A DNA stretch of 14,186 bases from an uncultured Eubacteriales bacterium (GTDB taxonomy: Bacteria; Bacillota; Clostridia; Lachnospirales; Bianqueaceae), in assembly GCA_902782895.1 (NCBI GenBank), contig CACZPA010000021.1:1-14186 (forward strand). The letters are read 5' to 3'. This document shows, piece by piece, positions 6,762 to 13,124 of this stretch; within the stretch, counting starts at the first letter, position 1, and every line of letters starts with the position of its first letter. The position numbers were made by a program, and so were the translations under genes. The notes under the pieces were generated by a model, which was given only the letters and a program-made list of their open reading frames with translations, searched no databases and was not told where the DNA came from.

Positions 6762-6804
6762 GTCATCAAAAAATCCTTCTATGGGGTTTTGTGATGACTT
6801 TTTT
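6762..6804 (+). terminator. Intrinsic terminator of the mscS-like operon
   Basis: gtcatca (6762-6768) pairs with tgatgac (6792-6798), extended by further A-T pairs with a bulge, and is followed by six T residues (6799-6804). It lies 18 bp after the stop of the membrane protein. A degenerate second copy of the same inverted repeat lies 52-53 bp downstream (6816-6822 with 6844-6850) but lacks a T tract. Confidence 0.7.
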
Positions 6805-6846
6805 GTCTTGAATGTTCATCAAAAAACGAAGAAGAAGGAGTTCTTG

Positions 6847-6894
6847 ATGACTCAACCGGGAAATGGAGCGATTCCACTGAACATCAGGGATTGA
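6847..6894 (+). CDS. Possible 15-codon ORF with strong ribosome binding site
   Basis: GAAGAAGGAG (6831-6840) is followed 6 nt later by an ATG opening MTQPGNGAIPLNIRD and a stop. The Shine-Dalgarno is as good as those of real genes in the window, and the ATG lies inside a 7-bp inverted repeat (6816-6822/6844-6850) that could hide it. However, it sits after a terminator, has no promoter of its own, and its end overlaps the next promoter's -35. It may be the decayed end of an older gene or chance. Confidence 0.2.
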   Translation: MTQPGNGAIPLNIRD

Positions 6895-6919
6895 AGGAAC
6901 CGGCGGAAGATGGTATAAT
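6891..6919 (+). promoter_or_regulatory. Promoter of the TIM-barrel gene
   Basis: TTGAAG (6891-6896) and TATAAT (6914-6919) are 17 nt apart, with TGG directly before the -10 (extended -10 form). The start would be near 6926, about 43 nt upstream of the ATG at 6969. This argues against any earlier translation start for the downstream gene. Confidence 0.72.
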
Positions 6920-6968
6920 CAATGTATGTTTTTTCAGAAATATACAGTCACGGATTGGAGGATCTGCC

Positions 6969-7781
6969 ATGCTGAGCTGTCTGCCTGTATCGCTTTTCCC
7001 GGACTTTTTTGCAGGAAGGACGACGGTCGGGGAATGGTCGCGCTTTGCGGCTTCTGTCGGACTGGATGCTTTTGATATCAGCATTCTGTTCGTTCGGGAC
7101 AGGACACCGCAGGGACTTAAGGCTTTCCGCAGGGACGCGGAGAGCGGCGGTATCCCGCTTGCTACGGTTACGACCTATCCGGACTTTACAGCTCCGGATC
7201 CTGTGACCTATGAGAAAGAGCTGATCCGCGCGCTTTCGGACATTTCCATCGCGGCGGATCTCGGAGCTAAATACGTCCGGCTGACAGCGGGACAGGTCTA
7301 CCCCGGAGAGGATCTGAAGAGCCAGCTCGATCAGGTCTGCCACGCCTTTGAAGTCTGCGCGGACTACGCGGACAAATGGGGCATCACGCTGCTGTGGGAG
7401 AACCATTCCAAGCCGATGGCCTGGGAGCGGGAGGATTTCAATTACGCGGAAGACAGGCTTGACGCGATGCTGGAGCGGATGCGCGGCAGCCGGGTGCGAC
7501 TGAACTATGATACGGCGAACGCTTGGCTACTCGACAGAGGCACGTCATTCCTCCGGAGCTGTTTCCCGGAGATCGCGTCCGTTCACATCAATGACGCGAT
7601 CAGCAAGGAGCCGATCACATTTGTAGGGATCGGGGACGGTAATGCGCCGGTTCGTGAGTCACTGAAGCTGCTGCGGGAGCGGGGCTACAGCGGATTGTAC
7701 AGCATCGAGGAGGCCTCCGGCCAGAGCTGGGAAGGCATCCGCAAATATGTCGCGGTTACACGCGAGATGCTGGAAGGCTGA
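6969..7781 (+). CDS. Sugar phosphate isomerase/epimerase-like TIM-barrel protein
   Basis: The 270-residue protein belongs to the xylose isomerase-like TIM-barrel (AP endonuclease 2) superfamily. Metal-binding candidates follow the family order: LLWENHSKP (Glu144), RLNYDTANAW (Asp181), SVHINDA (His206) and YSIEEAS (Glu247/248). A typical GIGDGNAP turn (221-228) comes before the last strand. Related enzymes isomerise or epimerise sugars, inositol derivatives or hydroxypyruvate, or act as dehydratases; the substrate is not deducible. The ATG at 6969 is chosen over the longer open frame because GGAGG lies 7 nt upstream and the extended -10 promoter falls inside the longer version. It is followed 85 bp later by an MFS transporter in the same direction, consistent with uptake and first step of catabolism for a sugar-like compound (inference). 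Confidence 0.85.
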   Translation: MLSCLPVSLFPDFFAGRTTVGEWSRFAASVGLDAFDISILFVRDRTPQGLKAFRRDAESGGIPLATVTTYPDFTAPDPVTYEKELIRALSDISIAADLGAKYVRLTAGQVYPGEDLKSQLDQVCHAFEVCADYADKWGITLLWENHSKPMAWEREDFNYAEDRLDAMLERMRGSRVRLNYDTANAWLLDRGTSFLRSCFPEIASVHINDAISKEPITFVGIGDGNAPVRESLKLLRERGYSGLYSIEEASGQSWEGIRKYVAVTREMLEG

Positions 7782-7795
7782 CGACAGCGTGGCAG

Positions 7796-7837
7796 ACATA
7801 TAGGGACAGATATATAGCGAGAAATATATAGCGATAC
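7796..7837 (+). repeat. Three tandem degenerate 14-bp repeats
   Basis: Three head-to-tail units, acatatagggacag, atatatagcgagaa and atatatagcgatac, occupy the gap between the TIM-barrel and MFS genes. Units two and three match at 12 of 14 positions; units one and two at 10. The AT-rich cores could contribute a weak promoter, but no convincing -35/-10 pair was found. Confidence 0.6.
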
Positions 7838-7866
7838 ATACATAACAATGGGGGTATACATTTATT

Positions 7867-9063
7867 ATGACAAAGCAGCTGAAAGAGATCTTCCGGGAAG
7901 ATTCGAGCTATAAGCTCTTCTTCCTGACGCTGGTGATTTCAGGGCTGAGCTATGGCATCTATAAGGGTATGATCGACAACTATCTGGCGGAGATCGTCTC
8001 GATGGGCGAATTCGACCGGGGTGTCGCGGAGTTTTTCAGAGAGCTGCCGGGTTTGCTGCTGGTCTTTATTCTGGCGGTTTTCTATACCTTCTCCGCGGAG
8101 AAAATCTACAAGATCGGCGCTGTGATCATGCTGATCGGCATGGCAATGCTTTCCGTAGTGCCGCCAACGAAGCTCCTCGTGACGCTCGCGATCTGCATTC
8201 ATTCGCTGGGTGAGCATGTGCAGCTCGGTATGAAGAATACGCTGTCCCTCAATTACGCGAAGCCGGGAAAGGGCGGCGCGGCGCTCGGACAGCAGAATTC
8301 CGTGAATCAGATCGGTACGCTCGCAGGATACCTGATCGTGATCGGCGTATTCGCGGCCTTCTCCGCGTATAGTCCGTTTAGGCCATTCTTCGCGGTATCC
8401 GCGGCGATCCTGGCCGTCGCGGCTTTCTTCGCGATGCGGATCAAGGGCGAGAGCAAGACGGATGATACCAAGCGGCGCTTCTATTTCCGCAAAAAGTTCA
8501 CGAAGTACTACATGCTGGAAGTCTTCTACGGCGCGCGCAAGCAGGTGTTTTTCACATTCGGACCATATGTGCTGATTCTGTTTTACGGGGCGGACGCGAT
8601 GATCATCAGCATTCTGTTCGCGGTTACGGCAGTCTGCTCGTATTTCCTTGCGCCTGTTGTCGGCAAAATCATCGACAAGGCAGGCTATAAGCCGGTTATG
8701 ATCGCGGATACACTGATCCTTGTGATAGTATGCTTTTTCTACGGATTCTCACATCATTTGTTCCCCAGAAACGTGGCTTTTATAATCTGCTGCGTCAACT
8801 ATGTGCTGGATTCGATCATTTCGCTGGCGTCCATGGCATCCAATGTGTACGTACAGGATATTTCCGATAACGCAGATGAAATGCGGGCAACGATTTCAAC
8901 CGGTGTTTCGGTAAATCATCTGATTACGATTCTGATTGCGCTTTTCGGCGGCTGGATCTGGCAGACGGTCGGTGTGGAGACGCTTTTCATTCTTTCCGCT
9001 GTGCTGGGGCTCTGCAACAGCGCATACGCGGCAACGATCAAAGTTAAAAAAACGGCCGTATGA
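7867..9063 (+). CDS. MFS family transporter
   Basis: The 398-residue protein has the size and spaced hydrophobic segments of a 12-helix major facilitator transporter. The first helix is at about 18-36, a charged central loop lies at about 191-215 (MRIKGESKTDDTKRRFYFRK region), and a second six-helix half follows. The N-terminal half contains a short basic loop between helices; the second half has VVGKIIDKAGYKPVM, a loop 8-9-like motif of the family. It sits in the cytoplasmic membrane, substrate unknown. The ATG has only a distant G-rich ribosome site (gggggt, 11 nt upstream), so expression may be modest. It lies between a TIM-barrel isomerase-like gene and an HD-domain gene (25 bp downstream) in one direction. 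This suggests import of a sugar-like compound (inference), although some relatives export drugs. Confidence 0.85.
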   Translation: MTKQLKEIFREDSSYKLFFLTLVISGLSYGIYKGMIDNYLAEIVSMGEFDRGVAEFFRELPGLLLVFILAVFYTFSAEKIYKIGAVIMLIGMAMLSVVPPTKLLVTLAICIHSLGEHVQLGMKNTLSLNYAKPGKGGAALGQQNSVNQIGTLAGYLIVIGVFAAFSAYSPFRPFFAVSAAILAVAAFFAMRIKGESKTDDTKRRFYFRKKFTKYYMLEVFYGARKQVFFTFGPYVLILFYGADAMIISILFAVTAVCSYFLAPVVGKIIDKAGYKPVMIADTLILVIVCFFYGFSHHLFPRNVAFIICCVNYVLDSIISLASMASNVYVQDISDNADEMRATISTGVSVNHLITILIALFGGWIWQTVGVETLFILSAVLGLCNSAYAATIKVKKTAV

Positions 9064-9071
9064 CGGTCGTT
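9044..9071 (-). terminator. Hairpin at the MFS stop codon, terminator-like on the minus strand
   Basis: aacggccg (9051-9058) pairs with cggtcgtt (9064-9071) around a loop that holds the MFS stop codon; one pair is G-T. Read on the minus strand it is followed by a run of T residues (9050-9045), the form of an intrinsic terminator for antisense transcription. On the plus strand it has no T tract and should not stop the operon; it may only protect the mRNA between the two genes. Confidence 0.35.
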
Positions 9072-9088
9072 TGAGAGGAGATAAGACA

Positions 9089-9697
9089 ATGGATGTATAT
9101 GCAATTACAATTCCGGAGGGTGTAAAGCTCGATGCGGGAATTACCGTGGACGGCGCGATGGAGCTGCTGAAACAATACAACGACGAGCCTTTTCATCATG
9201 AACATGCGGAGAACGTCGGCAAGCTGATGCGCTATTACGCGGAGAAGTATGATCCCGAGAACGCGGATTTCTGGCAGATCACTGGAATTCTGCATGATCT
9301 GGACTGGGAAAAGTGGCAGGACGAGGTGCAGCATACGGTCAAAACCGCGGAGCTGCTGGCCGAGGCCGGTGTGAATCCGATGGTGGCGCACGCGATCCAG
9401 ACGCACAATTCGGATCACAATCCGGATCTCCCGAAGCCGCAGCATAAGATGGAATGCGTGCTCTGGGCATGTGATGAGCTCTCCGGCCTGATCGGCGCGG
9501 TCATCCGCATGTATCCGTCCCATTCCGCGGCGGACCTCAATCTGAAGTCCCTTCGGAAGAAATACAAATCGCCCGGTTTCGCAGCGGGCTGCGATCGCGC
9601 GAATATCGCGAAAGGTGCGGAGCTGAACGGGCTGGATCTCGATGGACTGCTGAGCTCGATGATCGAGGCGACCAAGGCCATCAACGGCGTAGAATAA
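9089..9697 (+). CDS. HD-domain protein (putative metal-dependent phosphohydrolase)
   Basis: The 202-residue protein carries an HD domain in the HDIG-like subgroup. The likely metal ligands are a histidine in FHHEHAENV (His39, with His36/37 nearby), the HD pair in GILHDLDWEKW (His69-Asp70), histidines around HAIQTHN (101 and 106), and Asp129 in ACDELSGLI. HD proteins hydrolyse phosphate esters or nucleotides; many small clostridial members of this type have no assigned substrate. The start at 9089 is supported by GAGAGGAG about 9 nt upstream and is preferred over a longer open frame that would overlap the MFS gene. It closes the TIM-barrel/MFS/HD group and is followed by tandem repeats and a strong terminator. 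Confidence 0.85.
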   Translation: MDVYAITIPEGVKLDAGITVDGAMELLKQYNDEPFHHEHAENVGKLMRYYAEKYDPENADFWQITGILHDLDWEKWQDEVQHTVKTAELLAEAGVNPMVAHAIQTHNSDHNPDLPKPQHKMECVLWACDELSGLIGAVIRMYPSHSAADLNLKSLRKKYKSPGFAAGCDRANIAKGAELNGLDLDGLLSSMIEATKAINGVE

Positions 9698-9699
9698 CC

Positions 9700-9755
9700 G
9701 TAACGGATCTACGATAGATAAACAACTGTAACAGATCCACGGCAGACAAATAACC
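9700..9755 (+). repeat. Tandem 28-bp direct repeat, two copies
   Basis: Positions 9700-9727 and 9728-9755 are two directly adjacent 28-bp units matching at 21 positions with no gaps. All seven differences are transitions. The array starts just after the HD gene's stop codon and its end overlaps the first arm of the terminator hairpin. Confidence 0.7.
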
Positions 9756-9806
9756 GGCGGATATCATGGGCTGCGTGAGAGCAGCTTATGATTTCCACCG
9801 GTTTTT
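9752..9806 (+). terminator. Long-stem intrinsic terminator after the HD gene
   Basis: aaccggcggatatcat (9752-9767) pairs with atgatttccaccggtt (9788-9803) with two mismatches in 16, and an inner gctgc/gcagc stem caps it. The final T's continue as a run of five (9802-9806). It ends the TIM-barrel/MFS/HD group. Confidence 0.75.
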
Positions 9807-10000
9807 ATGTGTGTCCGAGTTTACCAAGCAAGGCTTTATTCCTTATCGAGCGGTACTCTGTGCTTTGGCGCGGGGACGGCCGCTTACGGTGATAAAACTC
9901 ATGCATTAACCCCCTCTTTATGTGTTAAATTGTATTTCTGTGTTTCTGTATATACAATACCATATTATAGTCCGGTTGAAAAGCTTTTTTCGGCGCAGAA
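9807..10000. other. Non-coding AT-rich intergenic stretch
   Basis: Together with the repeats and hairpin before it, this fills the gap between the HD gene and the serine hydrolase. No convincing gene is present. An AT-rich part (about 9905-9980) contains two tttctgt repeats, a loose ttgtat/atacaa inverted pair, and a TATAAT on the minus strand with no good -35. A 19-codon minus-strand frame behind AGAGGGGG (start near 9903) is too weak to call. Confidence 0.5.
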
Positions 10001-10029
10001 TTGACGGAACGGCCCGAATCGTGTATACT
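10001..10029 (+). promoter_or_regulatory. Promoter of the serine hydrolase gene set
   Basis: TTGACG (10001-10006), 17 nt, TATACT (10024-10029) lie about 37 nt upstream of the ATG. As no terminator is seen until the right edge, it may drive the five genes that follow, though the 103-bp gap at 12253-12355 could hold another start. Confidence 0.7.
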
Positions 10030-10065
10030 TACCGTAATCGATATAAATAGAGAGAGGGGTCACAG

Positions 10066-11250
10066 ATGAACACGGCATTACTGGATGGAATACTGCAGAG
10101 AATGGTGGATGACGGCGCGCTGCCGATGGCGAGCGCGATCGTACTCCGGCATGGTGAGGAAATCTACCGCGGTTATACAGGACTTGCGGATCTGGAGCAG
10201 AAGAAGCCCGTACAGGACGATACGATCTACAGATTATACTCGATGACCAAGGTCATTACCGCGACGGCCATGATGCAGCTGTTTGAACAGGGTAGATTCA
10301 AAATGACGGATCCTGTACAGGAATACCTGCCCGGTTTTATAAATCAGAAATTCATTACCTATAACGAAAAGACCGGTCATGTTGTCTATAAGCCGGTTAC
10401 CCGCCCCAATACGATCCGCAATCTGTTCACGATGACGTCCGGCATTCCGTATGATCATCCCGGCAGGACACTTTCCGCGGATATGATGCATGAAATCTAT
10501 GAGATCATCGATCACTCTCCGGAGACGGATCATCCGGTTACGACGATCGAAGCAGCCAATATGATCGGTACGAATCCGCTGGAATTCAATCCCGGCGACG
10601 GTTATCAGTACGGACTCAGCATGGACGTGATCGGCGCGCTGGTCGAGATCCTTTCGGGACAGGATCTGCGCGATTATGTGAAGGAGCATATTCTGGATCC
10701 GCTGGGCATGAAAGACACGGATTATTATGTGCCGGTGGAGAAGCAGGACCGTTTCGCGCATCTGTATACACGTGTTGAGAAGGGCAAGTGGATTTCCGGC
10801 GAGACCTTTAAGGACGCGCGGCAGCTTAAGCTTCCGGTATACAAAGAAGGCGGCGACGGAATCGTTTCCACAACGCGGGATTATGCGGTCTTTGGCCAGA
10901 TGTTGCTGCAGAGAGGCACATACGGTAAAGAGAGAATTCTCGGCAGCCGTACGGTGGACTTTATGCGCGCGAATCATCTGACACCCGCGCAGAACGCGAT
11001 GATGGAAGACAATATGGCTCTGCTGCAGGGTTACGGTTACGGGCTTGGCGTCCGGACCTGTATCAATCCGGGACGCGCCAAGCATCTGACATCGGTCGGG
11101 GAATGGGGATGGTTCGGCAAGGGATCTTCGTGGTTCTGTGTCGATCCGAAGGAGGACATGGTCATCGTCTTCAATACCCAGAGCCTCGGCGACGATTCCG
11201 AGAGAGACCGTTTTATCAACGCTGTCTACGCACAGCTGGAAGATAACTGA
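10066..11250 (+). CDS. Beta-lactamase-fold serine hydrolase (class C/EstB-like)
   Basis: The 394-residue protein belongs to the serine beta-lactamase/penicillin-binding-protein-like fold (pfam Beta-lactamase, class C type). The nucleophile motif SxxK is YSMTK (Ser59, Lys62). The second motif is the Tyr in YQYGLS (Tyr182), where YGL replaces the usual Y-x-N. The third, normally KTG/HxG, falls in GEWGWFGKGSSWF (about 345-357). The segment RNLFTMTSGIPY (118-129) is the common 'LLtHtSGlpY'-like stretch. There is no signal peptide or membrane anchor, so it should act in the cytoplasm, which favours an esterase or amidase of small molecules over antibiotic resistance or wall remodelling. AGAGAGGGG upstream fixes the start. 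It leads a run that continues 21 bp later with the beta-propeller gene. Confidence 0.88.
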   Translation: MNTALLDGILQRMVDDGALPMASAIVLRHGEEIYRGYTGLADLEQKKPVQDDTIYRLYSMTKVITATAMMQLFEQGRFKMTDPVQEYLPGFINQKFITYNEKTGHVVYKPVTRPNTIRNLFTMTSGIPYDHPGRTLSADMMHEIYEIIDHSPETDHPVTTIEAANMIGTNPLEFNPGDGYQYGLSMDVIGALVEILSGQDLRDYVKEHILDPLGMKDTDYYVPVEKQDRFAHLYTRVEKGKWISGETFKDARQLKLPVYKEGGDGIVSTTRDYAVFGQMLLQRGTYGKERILGSRTVDFMRANHLTPAQNAMMEDNMALLQGYGYGLGVRTCINPGRAKHLTSVGEWGWFGKGSSWFCVDPKEDMVIVFNTQSLGDDSERDRFINAVYAQLEDN

Positions 11251-11271
11251 AACATCAAAAGGGGTAAGACT

Positions 11272-12252
11272 ATGAGTTATGTGCTGGAAGAAGCGGTAAA
11301 GAAGTATCTGGATCCCGCGGTTCCGCAGTGGGGGCCGCATGAAGAGACGATCGATCCGCCTTTTATCCCGCGGGGAGAGGGCTGTGATCCGAGTCTTCCG
11401 GGCGGCGGACTGGCCCGCCATGATATGCTCTATATTGGTGAAGGCTGCAACCGGATCTTCCTGGTGAAAGACGGGGAGGTCGCCTGGACATACGATACCG
11501 GAGCAGGCTGGGAGCTCGATGATATCTGGATGCTGACAAACGGCAATATCCTGTTTTCCCGTATGTACTGGGCGGCAGAGATCACGCCGGACAAACAGCT
11601 TGTCTGGTACTATAAATGCCCGGAGAATACCGAGATGCACGCGATCCAGCCGCTTGACGGGGACAGAATAGCGTATATTCTGAACGAGGAATACCGTCCG
11701 CATCTCGTTATTTATAACAAGAAAACCGGTCAGACCGAATCGGACCGCATCTTGCCTTACTGGGGCCTCGGCGGCACACACGGTCAAGGCAGGCGTTTCC
11801 GCGCCACGGCGGAAGGCACATATCTGGTATGCTATCTCTCCGGAGGTCGAGTCGTAGAGTTTGATTCCGACCTGCGGGAGATCTGGTCCGTCCCGGTGAA
11901 ACGGCCCTGGGCCGCGATTCGCCTGAAGAACGGTAATACGCTGGTTTCTGAAGAGGCCGATCAAAGTGTTATCGAGTACAGACCAGACAAATCGGTTGCC
12001 TGGAGGCTGACACAGGAGGATCTCGGCGAGTACGCGCTTCTCGGAACACAGAGCTGTGTCCGCCTGGATAACGGCAATACGATCCTCTGCGCACGCGGTG
12101 AGGGCGGGAAGTCCCCACAGCTTGTGGAAGTGACACCGGATAAAAAGGTTGTCTGGGTCGTGAAGGATTGGAAGAATCTGGGACCGGCTACCGCCGTACA
12201 GATCCTTCAGGACGGCGGGGTCCCGGAGAATCCGGGCGAGTGCCAGCGGTAA
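11272..12252 (+). CDS. Cytoplasmic PQQ-like beta-propeller protein of unknown function
   Basis: The 326-residue protein is built of about six repeated blades. One strand type reads 'L-NGN-I/T-L' (DDIWMLTNGNILF at 83-95, WAAIRLKNGNTLV at 213-225, SCVRLDNGNTILC at 261-273, with weaker copies at 122-136 and 172-187). The other reads 'E-x-x-PDK-x-V-W' (64-73, 103-113, 195-206, 234-244, 285-296). This resembles PQQ-like or arylsulfotransferase-like propellers. No signal peptide or heme/PQQ-binding site is visible, which is notable since most such propellers are periplasmic or secreted. The end GGVPENPGECQR looks like a natural terminus. Function cannot be given; it may be a ligand-binding or scaffolding partner, or an enzyme. 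AAGGGG precedes the ATG by a normal distance. Neighbours are two hydrolases with serine nucleophiles. Confidence 0.78.
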   Translation: MSYVLEEAVKKYLDPAVPQWGPHEETIDPPFIPRGEGCDPSLPGGGLARHDMLYIGEGCNRIFLVKDGEVAWTYDTGAGWELDDIWMLTNGNILFSRMYWAAEITPDKQLVWYYKCPENTEMHAIQPLDGDRIAYILNEEYRPHLVIYNKKTGQTESDRILPYWGLGGTHGQGRRFRATAEGTYLVCYLSGGRVVEFDSDLREIWSVPVKRPWAAIRLKNGNTLVSEEADQSVIEYRPDKSVAWRLTQEDLGEYALLGTQSCVRLDNGNTILCARGEGGKSPQLVEVTPDKKVVWVVKDWKNLGPATAVQILQDGGVPENPGECQR

Positions 12253-12310
12253 GGCAGAATCCAGTGCTGTGACACAATTTGCCGGCAAGACAGTGCCAGC
12301 GATAAGACTG
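12239..12310 (+). repeat. Degenerate direct repeats spanning the propeller gene's stop codon
   Basis: agtgccagcggtaa (12239-12252), which includes the last codons and stop, recurs as agtgccagcgataa at 12292-12305 with one mismatch. A shorter related agtgctgtgacac starts at 12263. Units are about 24 and 29 bp. They fill most of the 103-bp gap before the esterase gene. Confidence 0.5.
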
Positions 12311-12355
12311 CGCCGGCGTTGAGCAGCGAATTCATTATACGAAAGGAACAGAAAA

Positions 12356-13105
12356 ATGGCTTTATTGCAGTGCGAGCTCTATTCAGAGACATTGATCCGG
12401 GACACGCAGGTGGTTGTGATCCTCCCGCAGGACCGGGCGGGCGTTGAAGTGCGCGGCGTTGTGTATTTCCTGCACGGACGCGGCCAGAATCCACACTCCT
12501 GGATGCGGTATACCTGCCTCGAGCGGCTGTGTGAGGAGTATCATCTTGCCGCCGTCATGCCGAACGCGGACCGCAGCTTTTATACGGATATGCGCTACGG
12601 AAGCCAGTATTTTACCTATATAACGCAGGAATTGCCCGAGATCTGCCAGCGGATGTTCAGGATTCCGGACGATCCGGCAAAGACCTATGTGATGGGGCTC
12701 TCGATGGGCGGATACGGAGCGCTGAAGTGCGCTTTGACCTATCCGGAACGGTTCGCCGGGTGCGCGGCCTTTTCCGCGATGCCGGATCTGCGCTTCCGGA
12801 TCGGAGCAACCGAGCGGGGCACGATGAAATACCGCGAGCTGCAAGGTATTTTCGGCATGGAGCCGGCTCCGTCAGAATCGGAGGATCTGTACAAGCTCGT
12901 GGACAAGCTGCCAGAGGGCGGTCCCAGACCCAGACTCCTGATGACCTGCGGGACAGAGGATCAGCTTTTCCCGCTGAACGAGCGTTTCTCCGCGTATCTG
13001 GATGAGAAGGGCTACGCACATGATTACTGGAAATGGCCCGGCATCCATGAGTGGAAATTCTGGGACGATTCGCTGAAAAAGGCTATGCCGTATTTCTTTG
13101 GATAA
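12356..13105 (+). CDS. Alpha/beta-hydrolase esterase (esterase D/tributyrin esterase-like)
   Basis: The 249-residue protein is a complete alpha/beta hydrolase of the putative-esterase (esterase D) family. The oxyanion region is YFLHGRGQNPHSW (His40-Gly41), the nucleophile elbow GLSMGGYGAL (Ser116), the acid CGTEDQLFP (Asp202, or Glu201) and the base PGIHEWKFWDD (His231), all in the normal order and spacing. Family members hydrolyse short acyl esters, such as acetylated sugars, tributyrin or S-formylglutathione. The Bacillota tributyrin-esterase branch is the closest by appearance (from memory). There is no signal peptide, so it should be cytoplasmic. GAAAGGAA upstream supports the ATG. The following membrane protein starts 19 bp after the stop, so co-transcription is likely. 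Confidence 0.9.
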   Translation: MALLQCELYSETLIRDTQVVVILPQDRAGVEVRGVVYFLHGRGQNPHSWMRYTCLERLCEEYHLAAVMPNADRSFYTDMRYGSQYFTYITQELPEICQRMFRIPDDPAKTYVMGLSMGGYGALKCALTYPERFAGCAAFSAMPDLRFRIGATERGTMKYRELQGIFGMEPAPSESEDLYKLVDKLPEGGPRPRLLMTCGTEDQLFPLNERFSAYLDEKGYAHDYWKWPGIHEWKFWDDSLKKAMPYFFG

Positions 13106-13124
13106 TTATAGAGGAGGCAGTGTT

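Noticed and set aside
9846..9910. A 19-codon minus-strand ORF after AGAGGGGG, with a distant minus-strand TATAAT.
   Set aside because: No matching -35 element, no family resemblance, and alternative start codons in two frames; too likely by chance in an AT-rich gap.
10066..11250. Annotation as an antibiotic-resistance beta-lactamase.
   Set aside because: It lacks a signal peptide and the standard Y-x-N and KTG motifs, and it is grouped with metabolic-type hydrolases.
10234..12288. A 684-codon open frame on the minus strand across the serine hydrolase and propeller genes.
   Set aside because: It lies opposite two genes with clear family motifs and strong ribosome sites, reads as a His/Arg/Ile-rich string without recognisable domains, and is explained by the codon use of the plus-strand genes.
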